Assembly: GCA_963799245.1 (NCBI GenBank) | Contig: CAWCWN010000004.1 | Location: forward strand, 620,001 to 684,000 | DNA length: 64,000 nucleotides | From: CAWCWN01 sp963799245 | GTDB taxonomy: Bacteria; Chloroflexota; Ktedonobacteria; Ktedonobacterales; Ktedonobacteraceae | Reading direction: 5' to 3' | Shown: piece after piece, positions 1 to 8,984 of the stretch | Layout of the letters: each line of letters starts with the position of its first letter | Position numbering within the stretch: the first letter of the stretch is position 1 | Made by a program: the position numbers and the translations under genes | The notes under the pieces: model-generated | What the model saw: only the letters and a program-made list of their open reading frames with translations | Told to the model about the DNA's origin: nothing | Database searches by the model: none

Positions 1-769
1 CGACGTGGAGGTGAAAACGCTCATCGGCGAGCTGGTGGATACCCAGCAGGTAGGGCATGGGGGCCATCGCACCATCAAAGAGAGCGTCATAGCCACGCAC
101 GACGCGCAACAACAGCTCGGCAAAATCATGTAACTCATCATCCCGCAGGGCCGCTAGATTTGCCACGTGCCGTCGTGAATACAGGTGTGTTTCATAGGGA
201 TAATGCACATAAGGGGGTAAAAAAGCCTGCCAGCCATCATTTGCCGCAACTTCGTATACTTCACCCGCCAGATCTGTGCGTACTCTGCAAAATGGACAGC
301 CCCGACCGGCATCGCTCTCCTGCACCACGGTCTCAAGCTCTCGCTCCAGGATTGGAGGCACCACAGCAGCACCATAGGCCTGGCCATGAGGGTGCTGCTG
401 TGTTTGTCCAATCGCCGCACCGCTATTCTCAAAAATCATCACGGTTGCGTAACGCGTCGCCAGGTCATTGTAGAGATCGCGCCACAAATGAGTCACGGCG
501 CTCACCTCGTCTACGGTCAACGAGGTAAATGACCTGTGGTGATCACGATTGTAGATTACCACATAAGCCTCACCAACTGGCGGCTGCAGGGGAGAAAAGT
601 CATTGGGATGAAGCCATACCCGGGCCTCAGGCCCCACCTTGCCCGTGGCGATATCGCCACAGAATGGACAATCCGTCGTACCTTCATGACGGTTCATGCG
701 ATGCGGCGCGTTGACAAGGTACTGGCGTAAAATGGGATTCCAGATCAAGAGAGTTTCTTTTTGTTGCAT
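1..769 (-). CDS. galT: galactose-1-phosphate uridylyltransferase (C-terminus outside window)
   Basis: Leloir-pathway enzyme that exchanges UMP between UDP-glucose and galactose-1-phosphate in the cytosol. The frame is open from the ATG at 769 to base 1, about 256 codons, so the 3' end is missing. Visible marks are an early CPFCGD metal-type Cys pair (residues 34-37), an EARVWLHPNDFSP-like stretch near 49-61, a VIFEN-type strand (MIFENSG) and the family signature QQHPHGQ, whose active-site HPH lies at about 126-128. A second CPFC follows. It sits 72 nt downstream of a same-strand hypothetical gene, so the two may be cotranscribed. Motif and order agree with GalT; the family call is firm, the exact start less so. 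Confidence 0.9.
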   Translation of the reverse strand, partial: MQQKETLLIWNPILRQYLVNAPHRMNRHEGTTDCPFCGDIATGKVGPEARVWLHPNDFSPLQPPVGEAYVVIYNRDHHRSFTSLTVDEVSAVTHLWRDLYNDLATRYATVMIFENSGAAIGQTQQHPHGQAYGAAVVPPILERELETVVQESDAGRGCPFCRVRTDLAGEVYEVAANDGWQAFLPPYVHYPYETHLYSRRHVANLAALRDDELHDFAELLLRVVRGYDALFDGAMAPMPYLLGIHQLADERFHLHV

Positions 770-841
770 AGACTTCCTGCCACAAATGGCTGAAAAACGC
801 TATATCGATGGCACGTAGAACAGGCTCGGACTGTTTCTTCG

Positions 842-1399
842 TCAAACATGTGACTGGATCGACTGGCTGCCCAGAAGCACACAACGACCCTGGCGGGCGA
901 ACTGCGCCAGCAGATCCGCCTTGTCGATACATTTCTCGTCCGCTCCTTCAGCGTACAACCACTCATCCCATGTCGCCTTGTCGGTAAAAAGCGCCCAGGC
1001 CACAGGGGCAACCTGTTTCTCTGCCAGGCGCATAATTTCCAGGGCGTCCTGAAAACCGGGCTCCAAATCATTGCTGGGTTTCAGTCCCGCCGCGCTCAGG
1101 GCTTCAAAGGTTCGGATGGAGCGAACAACACCATTGACTACCTCGCACACAAGCCCCAGGGCCATAACCTCCCGCTCCGATGTTGTATTTGTGGCTGGCA
1201 TGATTTCCCAGACCCCTATAACAAGGCTGGCAGGCGACGGGAGTTTTCTGAGAAATGCGTCGATCGGCTCTTTACACCAGCCGTGCCAGGAGTATGTCTG
1301 GTCATGCTGCTCAATCTGCAAAACGACGTCTAAGAGTGGCCTGGCGGCATGCCACAGGGCCGCATCAACATCAAGCACCAGTAATTCTTCAGCTATCAC
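842..1399 (-). CDS. hypothetical protein, 185 aa, upstream of galT
   Basis: Not recognised. The GTG start at 1399 is preceded by GGAGAAGG, a good ribosome-binding site. The protein is soluble, acidic and Trp-rich, with no signal peptide or membrane segment. It opens with a hydrophobic strand followed by Asp residues (ELLVLDVDAALW), a feature seen in many alpha/beta folds but not diagnostic. It ends 72 nt before galT on the same strand, so cotranscription is likely. No function is assigned. Confidence 0.6.
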   Translation of the reverse strand: MIAEELLVLDVDAALWHAARPLLDVVLQIEQHDQTYSWHGWCKEPIDAFLRKLPSPASLVIGVWEIMPATNTTSEREVMALGLVCEVVNGVVRSIRTFEALSAAGLKPSNDLEPGFQDALEIMRLAEKQVAPVAWALFTDKATWDEWLYAEGADEKCIDKADLLAQFARQGRCVLLGSQSIQSHV

Positions 1400-1657
1400 A
1401 ACCTTCTCCGCGTGAAATACTCATAGTCTTCCCTACTCCCTCATTACCCACCTGGGAGGCAGTGCAAGGAGTAGCATAAGCTATCCTCGCTTCTGCTGCC
1501 AGTATACAATACGCGCTCCGCTCATGCTAAAATCAAAGATGGCGACTAGCGTAATAATCAGAATGTTGCCGTCCTGAGCTTGAGGATCGTTCTACAATAA
1601 AAAATAGGTATGAATACCTGCAAAAGGCCCTTGCCAAAACGAAAAAAGGACAAAAGA

Positions 1658-3001
1658 ATGCAGACTAATCCGGCGTATCGCATCAAGGGCGGCTATCCTG
1701 TGGTTGGAGAAATCGCCTGTCTGGGTGCGAAGAACTTTGTTATAAAGGCTATGGTAGCGGCCCTCCTGGGGCAATCACCTACTACACTCACAAATGTGCC
1801 CGTCATCGGTGATGTCGAGATCACAGCCGAGATGCTCACTTCCATCGGGGTAAAGGTTGAGCGGGCAGAAAATGAGATTCTGCACATAGACCCGTCGAGC
1901 ATGAACACCGCCAATATCCCGGTGCCTCACTCTGGCAGCAATCGCGCACCCATCCTCCTGCTCAGTATTCTCCTCCATCACTTTCAAAGCGTAGCAGTGC
2001 CAGTTGTTGGCGGCTGCCAGATCGGTGCCAGGTCGGTTGATTTTCACCTGGGGGCCATTCGCAAGTTCGGAGGAGTTGTAGAAAAAACAGTGGAGGGATA
2101 CGTGGCGCGCCGTGTGAAGCCGCTCAAGGGGGCACATATAGAACTTCCCTATCCAAGCGTGGGAGCGACGGAAACCTGCCTGTACCTCAGTGTTCTGGCC
2201 GAGGGGCGCACGGTTATCTCAAATGCGGCGATCGAGCCAGAAATTTTTGAATTGATCACCATGCTGCGTTCGATGGGCGCGATCATCTTTACCTCTCCCG
2301 GGCGCGAGATCCGCATCGACGGGGTCAAGCAACTCACGGGTACACGCATGGAGGTTTTGGGAGACCGCATCGAGGCGGCTTCCTGGGCGTCACTGGCCTG
2401 TGCCTCAAACGGGGACGTCACCGTCCATGGCATCCGCCCGGACACGCTGGGGAATTTTCTCTCCTATTTTCAAAAAGTAGGAGGCGGGGTTGAACTGAAG
2501 GGGGCCGAGAGTATTCGCTTCTATCGTAAGCAACCCCTGCATTCCGCCGTTATCGAGACCGACGTCTATCCCGGCTTCTCCACCGACTGGCAGCAGCCCT
2601 TTGCCATCCTCCTGACCCAGGCCAGTGGTATCTCAATCATTCATGAGACCGTGTATGAAAAACGCTTTGGCTATCTTAAGGACCTCGATAAACTTGGAGC
2701 TAAAACACAGCTTACAACACATTGCCTCGGCGAAGCGGCGTGTCGCTACCGCGATAAGAATTATGAGCACAGCGCCATCATTATGGGGCCAACCGCCTTT
2801 AGCGCGACCTCATCCATTACGGTGCCGGACCTGCGAGCCGGGCTGGCCTATGTTATCGCCGCGGCCATTGCCTCCGGCACGACAACACTGCATGGTATAC
2901 ATTTTCTCGAGCGTGGTTATGGCGACATCGTCCCCAGACTGGCCGCGCTTAATCTCAAGATCGAGCGTGTGACGATACCCGCGCTGGCCGCTGAAGCCTA
3001 G
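1658..3001 (+). CDS. murA: UDP-N-acetylglucosamine 1-carboxyvinyltransferase (MurA family)
   Basis: First committed step of peptidoglycan synthesis: transfers enolpyruvate from PEP to UDP-GlcNAc in the cytosol. The 447-aa length is usual for the EPSP synthase/MurA fold. GAKN near residue 23 holds the substrate Lys/Asn pair. The loop GGCQIGARSVDFH around residue 120 matches the family loop and keeps the catalytic Cys, which implies fosfomycin sensitivity. I chose the ATG at 1658 because AAAGGAC precedes it; the longer start at 1610 has no ribosome-binding site and adds a basic 16-aa tail. The gene stands alone, convergent with the ytxH-like gene. It could be a MurA paralogue, since such bacteria often carry two. 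Confidence 0.9.
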   Translation: MQTNPAYRIKGGYPVVGEIACLGAKNFVIKAMVAALLGQSPTTLTNVPVIGDVEITAEMLTSIGVKVERAENEILHIDPSSMNTANIPVPHSGSNRAPILLLSILLHHFQSVAVPVVGGCQIGARSVDFHLGAIRKFGGVVEKTVEGYVARRVKPLKGAHIELPYPSVGATETCLYLSVLAEGRTVISNAAIEPEIFELITMLRSMGAIIFTSPGREIRIDGVKQLTGTRMEVLGDRIEAASWASLACASNGDVTVHGIRPDTLGNFLSYFQKVGGGVELKGAESIRFYRKQPLHSAVIETDVYPGFSTDWQQPFAILLTQASGISIIHETVYEKRFGYLKDLDKLGAKTQLTTHCLGEAACRYRDKNYEHSAIIMGPTAFSATSSITVPDLRAGLAYVIAAAIASGTTTLHGIHFLERGYGDIVPRLAALNLKIERVTIPALAAEA

Positions 3002-3028
3002 CCAGCGGTTTTCTCCTCTCGTACGGCA

Positions 3029-3061
3029 CAGCAGGCCGGGCGGTCATCGCCTGGCCTGCTG
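3029..3061. terminator. 14-bp hairpin between convergent murA and ytxH-like genes
   Basis: Two 14-nt arms (3029-3042 and 3048-3061) pair around a 5-nt loop with one G-T position. There is no T-run on either side, so it may be a bidirectional or Rho-assisted stop, or an RNA 3'-end stabiliser. Its place 28 nt after the murA stop supports a transcript-end role. Confidence 0.5.
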
Positions 3062-3113
3062 GCTACGCGCATGTCTTCACACGCCCCCGGAAACATTATA
3101 ACGACTATAGGTA

Positions 3114-3530
3114 TTAAGCGTTCTTCTCGGGATTGGGAGAGCCGGGATACGCGCTGGGGGACGGAGCGGTGTCAGGAGCAGATACATTGCGTTTGGCCGA
3201 GGTCGCGGCCTGCTTCGTCGTATCGGCGAGATCCTGGCCTGTCTGTTTGACATTGGAGGTCGCTTTTTGCGCCAGGTCACCCAGGCTGCTGCTCGTGTCT
3301 TTTACCTTGCCGGCGGCCTGCTGCGCATAGTCCTTTAAAACGCTACTTGACTGAGAGACGCGATCCGAAACCTGCTGGACATACTGGTTGACCTGCTCAT
3401 TCTCCGGCAGATAGCCGCGCACTTCCTGGAAGCGCTGGCCTAGCAGGCGCCGCAGCTCTTCGCCACTCATCGGGGCAACAATCAAGCCTACGCCAACACC
3501 GACAAGTACGCCCTTAACAAAGCTGTTCAT
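3114..3530 (-). CDS. YtxH-like small membrane-anchored protein
   Basis: 138 aa. One N-terminal hydrophobic, Gly/Val-rich segment (residues 3-20, FVKGVLVGVGVGLIVAP) is followed at once by SGEELRRLLGQRF, the hallmark of YtxH-type stress proteins in which a membrane anchor precedes an amphipathic helix. The middle (about 50-110) is a low-complexity Ala/Ser/Thr/Gln/Lys helix with heptad character, and the tail is Pro/Ser-rich. Such proteins are envelope- or stress-associated, with poorly known function. It is monocistronic and convergent with murA. Confidence 0.7.
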   Translation of the reverse strand: MNSFVKGVLVGVGVGLIVAPMSGEELRRLLGQRFQEVRGYLPENEQVNQYVQQVSDRVSQSSSVLKDYAQQAAGKVKDTSSSLGDLAQKATSNVKQTGQDLADTTKQAATSAKRNVSAPDTAPSPSAYPGSPNPEKNA

Positions 3531-3883
3531 CTTTCAACATCCTTTCCTATCTCATTCAGCCGACTATCCCACTCTCAGTACAGCCGAGAGGATTGCGCCC
3601 TGGCCGAATTAAGTGTATAACCATTACTCTGGTTACACGTATCAACGAAGCATTATGTTTCATGAGTTTATCGCTACGTCAACCTAGCGCAAAAGATGTG
3701 GGAAGTGCGAGAAATTGCAAATACGTTGCAAGCCGCTCATGCATGATCGGTTCGTCCGCTACTTCAACCAGCAAACTCTGCATATATCCAATGCAATGCG
3801 CCGCGTCACCAGATACAGTATAGGCGCAAACATCTTATTATGCATCCCACTTAGGTGTGATTTTCGGCTAACTCTTTAGAGCA
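3531..3883. other. intergenic region, no gene recognised
   Basis: About 350 bp between two minus-strand genes. It must hold the promoter of the ytxH-like gene, but I could not find a convincing -35/-10 pair. The short frames here show no protein-like composition and no ribosome-binding sites. No RNA gene was recognised. Confidence 0.4.
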
Positions 3884-4957
3884 TCAGGCCAGCGCAAGCA
3901 GCAGCTCGCTATAACTGGCAAAGGTGGCATAGGGGCCCACAAAAGGGAGCTCGCGCACGAGCTCGGGCAGGGCAAAACCCTGCTGAGCCATCTGCTCCAG
4001 CCACTGGCGGGCCCTGGAAATACGCCGCTCATCCTCCGCGCTTATGGAACCCCGTCCATAGTTGTAGCGACGCAGCAGTTCGGGGTCACGTACATACGCG
4101 CGCAACAGGGGCAGTATGACTGTACACAGCGCATCTTCACTTACCTGCTGGCGCAGGTACGTCAAAAGCATGCCCTCATCCACTGATGTCGCAGCGCTCA
4201 TGCTAAGCAGCAGTTGCGAGCGCAGCTCCAATGCAGCGCGCGCGCCATGGACATAGCTTCCCGCCTCATCTACACGCAGCTGCTGCAGTTGACCGCTCAA
4301 TGAAGCGGCATACCCCAGACGACCCACCCAGCCGCCGGGGATTGGCGCCCTGTTGCTCCCCTGCTGCCAGCTCAACAGGCTGGCGCGCGAGATGAGCCAG
4401 CACAGCCAGATGCGCGCAGGTGACGACAATGGATCCAGGAACATGATTTCGCGTGAGGTGGCAAGAATGGCTTCTATAAATGCCTCCTGCTTCTCTCTGC
4501 GATTGCTGCCAACGATCCAGATATCAAGCACTCCGGCCCTGCGATATGCCTCATGGCGCTGGCGCCACTCCTCTATATCAAGGGGGGCGCACTGAAACTC
4601 TAGCGCCCAGCGCCTGCCATCAGCATGTGTGACAAAGACATCAGCGATGCGGTTGGGTTGCGGCAGGCGATGCTCTAGCGCAACCTCAGCCCGCGGGAAT
4701 TGGAGATTCAACCAACTGGCGAGCAGCGCTTTGCCGCGAGCATGGCGCACCGACTCAGCCTCTGTGCTCCAGGCGCACTCCCCTCTCTGATGGGCGAAGT
4801 GCAGCTGAGTGCGCTTCTCGCGACCTCCTCGCACATGTACGGTGGCGCGACAATTGGGACAAAACAATGTGTGGGTGTGTGACCAGGTCAGCAGTTGCTC
4901 AAGCGCTGTCTCTTCGGCAATTACCGACTGGCCATGCGGGCCGTAAGCCACAAGCAT
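3884..4957 (-). CDS. competence protein CoiA-like family protein
   Basis: CoiA-like proteins are associated with DNA uptake and recombination; the domain resembles a PD-(D/E)xK nuclease. Reading from the ATG at 4957 (preceded by GGAAGCGAG), the protein opens with a zinc-finger-like FCPNC, then HFAH with a following Cys (a CoiA hallmark), then the nuclease-like segment RIADVFVTH...WALEFQCAPL, which supplies D and E-x-Q positions. The C-terminal 200 residues are helical and unassigned. The ORF can be extended 16 codons upstream, but that start has no ribosome-binding site. It stands apart from known com genes, so a competence role is inferred only from the family. Confidence 0.75.
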   Translation of the reverse strand: MLVAYGPHGQSVIAEETALEQLLTWSHTHTLFCPNCRATVHVRGGREKRTQLHFAHQRGECAWSTEAESVRHARGKALLASWLNLQFPRAEVALEHRLPQPNRIADVFVTHADGRRWALEFQCAPLDIEEWRQRHEAYRRAGVLDIWIVGSNRREKQEAFIEAILATSREIMFLDPLSSPARIWLCWLISRASLLSWQQGSNRAPIPGGWVGRLGYAASLSGQLQQLRVDEAGSYVHGARAALELRSQLLLSMSAATSVDEGMLLTYLRQQVSEDALCTVILPLLRAYVRDPELLRRYNYGRGSISAEDERRISRARQWLEQMAQQGFALPELVRELPFVGPYATFASYSELLLALA

Positions 4958-5041
4958 ATATCGTCTCGCTTCCGAATGTATGTACAAAGTATAGCATATC
5001 GCCACACCGCCGGTGCTGCAAGCCCGGATAAAGAAGCAGCA

Positions 5042-5407
5042 TCAGCCACCCCTTGCAAGGGTGAATGCACTGTGGGAGCGTGCCAGTGTAAATTGCACAA
5101 CTGCGCCGATGAGGCAGAAGACGGCCAGCATATCAAAAATGCCCGTAGGAGACCAATTACCCGCGTAGAGCCAGGCGCTTGCCACGAGCGCATCTATCGA
5201 CACGCTCGTGGCAAGCGCAAGCGTCCATTCTATGACGAGCTCGTCAAAATGCAAGAAGCGAACTACCGTCATACCCGGACAGACGAGAAGGAACCACATC
5301 ACCAGCCATGGTCGTACAGGTGCATCAAGTCCCCCATCTACAACGATATCAGCGAGGACCGAAGAGGTGATGATGATCATTGGCCATAACAACGGCAAAC
5401 GTCTCAT
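5042..5407 (-). CDS. small integral membrane protein of the polysaccharide cluster
   Basis: 121 aa with about four hydrophobic segments (residues 8-25, 33-50, 60-78, 88-108) and little else. Its ATG overlaps the TGA of the upstream flippase-glycosyltransferase gene (ATGA), so it is translationally coupled. It resembles the short membrane subunits found beside large envelope-glycan proteins in actinobacteria and Chloroflexota, but no family was recognised. A helper role in export or assembly is an inference from position. Confidence 0.6.
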   Translation of the reverse strand: MRRLPLLWPMIIITSSVLADIVVDGGLDAPVRPWLVMWFLLVCPGMTVVRFLHFDELVIEWTLALATSVSIDALVASAWLYAGNWSPTGIFDMLAVFCLIGAVVQFTLARSHSAFTLARGG

Positions 5408-8400
5408 GGTGTAGCTCCTTGTATCTTCCCTGCATACAGTAGTATCTGGGCATCGGGGTTACTGTATATCAGCCGGAATTCTCGCGATGCCAGCAGGGCG
5501 CGTTCCAGGCGTCCCAGGGTTCCTCGCGGCAGGCCTTCAGAATCGGCCGTCGCAGATTCGGTGCGTGTAAAAATCACATACGTTCGGGGCGAGGGATTAC
5601 TTAAAATAAAGCGCACGACGGAACTGACATCGGCATTCGCCACGGCATTTAACGGCAGCACCTGGTCCAGGGGTTCCTGGTTATACTGTTCGTAATTCTC
5701 AAACTCCCAGGGAATACCTTCCCAGCCCGCGAGCAGGAGCGAGCCACGTGGGGCTATGCTATAGAGATGACGAATGCCGTTTAACTCGGCGTAGGTCACA
5801 TAGTCCATGCGCTCGTTGCCGTAGTGGGTAAAGAGTGAGCCGCCCAGCAATGCCAGGCTTATGCCTATCATGGCCCCCATCCTCAAGAGCACTGTACCTT
5901 TACTAAATGCGCTTGTTAAGAGGACCGCGGCGAAAAAGACCATCGGCGGCAGGGTGAAGAGATAGATCCGCAGGAGCATCTCGCCGCCATAGGACTGCAC
6001 CAGGAGCAGGGGGAAGGAGACGGTCGCCAGACACACAAAGCTGGCATCGCGATACCCTCTGCGCAGGCGCCACAGGCACCCTGCGCCTGCAAGCAGCCAT
6101 ATCAGGCCGGTCATAACGACGCACATAGTCGTGATGAATTCATGTTGAGGATTGCCCTGCGTCACACGGGAGGTCACATTGGCCGCAATAGAGCCCTGCA
6201 GATTGCCCAGGTCGGCCAGCATCCCGGCGAGATGGCCCGCTAAATAGGGCTGAGCCATAAAACAGAGCCAGGCAGCGATCATAGCCCCCATCAGTAGCGG
6301 CAGCCAGGCCTGAGTCACGCGCCGGCAAATGACGAGGGCCGCGACACTCAGGAGAGTAAAAAAAGGTGTCAGGGGATGGCTGGCGACCATGAAGGCAAAA
6401 ATAACAATAATGCCTGCAAGTAGAGCGCGGCGCTGCCGTGGCTGACTGGCAGAGCTGCGCTCATCGGGCGCCGACAGCCAGTTCAGCAACCACTGCGCAG
6501 GCGGCAGGCAGGGTCCCAGCAATCTCCCCCAGCGCTGTAAGCTGTAGCGCGGCTGCGCCGTTGGCGGCGTCTTGAACCACCTCAACAGGATGGCGATAAT
6601 GACCAGGTACAGGAAGAAGTTCAGACCCTGCGGCGAAAAGTAATCCTGCCCGATCCAGTTGGCCAGGTAAAAAAAACAGATGCTGAGCCAGATCGTCGGC
6701 CTGTCATCCGTAGCCGAGGTAAAGATCATATACAGCGGGCCAAAGTAGATCAGGTTAAAAAAGACCGGGGCCCACACAGCATAGCTCAATATGGTGTTAT
6801 AGCCGGCAACCTTCGTCAGAAAAGCGCTTACAATGAAGAAACTCGGCCAGTTAAAGTAAGCATCCAGATAGGGATCAACCGAGCCGGTGCGTAAAATAAA
6901 GTCGGTGTATCCGGCGTGGCGGTAGACAGTACTAAAGCGCGGCGCCTGCTCTACCAGAGTCGTCATGCCAAAAAGCATGAAGATCAGCAGCACGAGGTGC
7001 AGGATAAGCACGTACTCGCGCTTCTCCGCTCGCCAGACGTTCAGGCAAAAACTTACCGTTACTATAGCCAGGGCGATTATGGTCGCTGGCGGTAGAATCG
7101 ATACCAGGCCCAGATCGTTCATCTGGCGTATGTCAATAATCTTAAGTGAGATAATCCAGAGCACAAAAGCCGCCAGCGGAAGTACAATGGCGACAACGCC
7201 ATCGAGCAAGCGCGTCTTTTCATCCAATCTGAAGCGTGCAGCCAGGCGTCTCCAGGCCGCAATTGCTGCCGCACGGCCACGCAGAGTGCCATACCGCCAG
7301 GGATGTTCCCACCCTTGCGCCAGGTTGAGAGGGTAAGCAACCCTGTACAGCGGGCTAAGCATACATATTGCCTCAATGCAGAGCGCCATCAACCAGCCCA
7401 GGCTCAGGCCAGATAAACCGCCAAGGTGCGCGCCCAGCGCAGCCAGCAGCAATTCGAGCAGGCCGCCGGCTGCGATCGGCAGGACGGCACGCGCCATGCG
7501 GCCCTGCATACGATACACCACGATATAGTGATACCTCACGATCATTGGCAGCGCCGCCAGCGCCAGTATCCTCAGGCTCCAGCCAGCATGAGTAATATAG
7601 CTGTAGCCAAAGAGAGCCAGGATCTGACTGCTCCCAATCTCCAGCACGCCGATGCCCGCTATACTGGTGAGCAGAGATAGAGCCAACGTCAGGCGAATTT
7701 TGCGCGCGAGCACAGCGCTAGCGCTGGAATTGATGGCATAGAGTGCGCTAGTCAGGGCATAGGAGGCGACCAGGAGGAAGCCCGCAATCATCCAGGATAT
7801 ATAAAACCAGGCGCTTGAGGCCGTAGAGAGCATGAACGTGACCAGCATGGGCAAAACCATGCCCGGCGCCTGGAGAATAAGATTGAGCATATAGTGCTGG
7901 AGGGCCGGTTTACCCAGCTTGCGCAGCAAACCCCAGTCCGGCTGTGCAATAGTGCGCTGCCAGCCACCTTTTAAGGCGACCAGGAATGCCAGGGACAGTA
8001 TATTAGCCAGGGTCCAGGCGGCATAAATTGATGCCCCTGCCCTCTGCGCCAGCCAGAGCGATAGCACGAACAGCGCAGCCAGTTTTGCTGCTCCAAAAAA
8101 TAAATTGCGCCAGAATTGCAAATCTCCGCGTAAAAGCCCGAATAGTGATTGATCAAGGACGATCCTGATAGAGGTGAAACTTACACCTGTGGCAAACAAA
8201 GCTATTGTGGCGAAGCTGGCGCTGAAAGGCTGGAAATTAGCGGAAACGAGGGGCGCAACGCAGGCGAAGATTATGCCGACGAGCCCACACGCAGCCCCTA
8301 CCAGGATCAAGGCAGGGCTGATAAGAGAGGTCTCCCTGCCTGCCCGGCGTGGTAATTCGCCGATCAACAAGCTTCCCATGCCCAGCACGCCAATATTGGC

Positions 8401-8625
8401 GAGCAGCAGCATGGCGGAGATGGCAGCTGAGGCAAGTCCCACCGAGGCGGGTGGGAACTGCCGCGCAGCCATCCACCAGAAAGCAAAACCCAGCATGGCA
8501 TTCACCGCCGTTGTGCAGGCCAATGAACCCGCGTTTATAAGGATGGCGCGATTGGCTTGCAGCCAGCTATAAAGCCAGGCTGTGCGCGAGCCGGCTCCTC
8601 TGAATTGATATCTCATCCGCCACAA
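5404..8625 (-). CDS. fusion of Wzx-like polysaccharide flippase and membrane glycosyltransferase-like domain
   Basis: 1073 aa, integral membrane. Residues about 25-450 hold some 12-14 hydrophobic helices with the pattern of the MATE/Wzx oligosaccharide flippase family (FWWMAARQFPPASVGLASA near the start). After a charged linker (about 450-480) a second set of helices begins. It includes an extracytoplasmic loop around residue 570-600 (FILRTGSVDPYLDAYFNWPSF, split here) and NWIGQDYFSPQ, seen in large actinobacterial envelope glycosyltransferase-like proteins. A C-terminal soluble domain of about 120 residues follows. The start is uncertain: TTG at 8625 has GAGAGGG upstream, while an in-frame ATG lies at 8616. 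Inferred role: moves a lipid-linked glycan across the membrane and extends or transfers it there. Confidence 0.7.
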   Translation of the reverse strand: MWRMRYQFRGAGSRTAWLYSWLQANRAILINAGSLACTTAVNAMLGFAFWWMAARQFPPASVGLASAAISAMLLLANIGVLGMGSLLIGELPRRAGRETSLISPALILVGAACGLVGIIFACVAPLVSANFQPFSASFATIALFATGVSFTSIRIVLDQSLFGLLRGDLQFWRNLFFGAAKLAALFVLSLWLAQRAGASIYAAWTLANILSLAFLVALKGGWQRTIAQPDWGLLRKLGKPALQHYMLNLILQAPGMVLPMLVTFMLSTASSAWFYISWMIAGFLLVASYALTSALYAINSSASAVLARKIRLTLALSLLTSIAGIGVLEIGSSQILALFGYSYITHAGWSLRILALAALPMIVRYHYIVVYRMQGRMARAVLPIAAGGLLELLLAALGAHLGGLSGLSLGWLMALCIEAICMLSPLYRVAYPLNLAQGWEHPWRYGTLRGRAAAIAAWRRLAARFRLDEKTRLLDGVVAIVLPLAAFVLWIISLKIIDIRQMNDLGLVSILPPATIIALAIVTVSFCLNVWRAEKREYVLILHLVLLIFMLFGMTTLVEQAPRFSTVYRHAGYTDFILRTGSVDPYLDAYFNWPSFFIVSAFLTKVAGYNTILSYAVWAPVFFNLIYFGPLYMIFTSATDDRPTIWLSICFFYLANWIGQDYFSPQGLNFFLYLVIIAILLRWFKTPPTAQPRYSLQRWGRLLGPCLPPAQWLLNWLSAPDERSSASQPRQRRALLAGIIVIFAFMVASHPLTPFFTLLSVAALVICRRVTQAWLPLLMGAMIAAWLCFMAQPYLAGHLAGMLADLGNLQGSIAANVTSRVTQGNPQHEFITTMCVVMTGLIWLLAGAGCLWRLRRGYRDASFVCLATVSFPLLLVQSYGGEMLLRIYLFTLPPMVFFAAVLLTSAFSKGTVLLRMGAMIGISLALLGGSLFTHYGNERMDYVTYAELNGIRHLYSIAPRGSLLLAGWEGIPWEFENYEQYNQEPLDQVLPLNAVANADVSSVVRFILSNPSPRTYVIFTRTESATADSEGLPRGTLGRLERALLASREFRLIYSNPDAQILLYAGKIQGATP

Positions 8626-8643
8626 ATGCGTTACATCCCTCTC

Positions 8644-8937
8644 TCATTCATGATATAGCGGCCCCACAGGTACCGCAGTTAAACCATCCTGTAGCAGATG
8701 ATCATTAATATTCTCCCCAAGTTCGTCCCAGACGCGCCTGGCACATTCCTGTGCGCTCATGTCTTGCCCGTTGAAAGACAGCTCGATCATGCCCAGCGAG
8801 CGATTATGCAACCGTACCAAGCAGAGAGCGCCACGATAGCACTGCCCCGTCTTTTCGTCTTGCGCAGCAACGCAGGCCAGGGGCTCTCCGATTTCAATTT
8901 CTATCACGCGCAGAGGCGCAAAGTCTACTACATTCAT
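8644..8937 (-). CDS. small module resembling the N-terminal region of GT2 glycosyltransferases
   Basis: About 97 aa, soluble. It shows RVIEIEIGEPL near the start, ALCLVRLHNRSLGMIEL in the middle and NDHLLQDGLTAVP at the end. From memory this pattern occurs as an N-terminal module ahead of family 2 glycosyltransferase domains in actinobacteria and Chloroflexota; here it is a separate gene between a GT2 fusion and the flippase fusion. The ATG at 8937 is preferred because AAAGGA lies 6 nt upstream, while the TTG two codons earlier sits inside that site. Probably a protein-interaction partner in the glycan operon; the function is inferred. Confidence 0.6.
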   Translation of the reverse strand: MNVVDFAPLRVIEIEIGEPLACVAAQDEKTGQCYRGALCLVRLHNRSLGMIELSFNGQDMSAQECARRVWDELGENINDHLLQDGLTAVPVGPLYHE

Positions 8938-8984
8938 GCTCAATCCTTTCCATAGAGAACGCTGGTATTCCAGACGCCACTGGC

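Noticed and set aside
160..730. Plus-strand open frames over the first 730 bases
   Set aside because: They are antisense to galT, whose HPHGQ signature and continuous frame on the minus strand are decisive.
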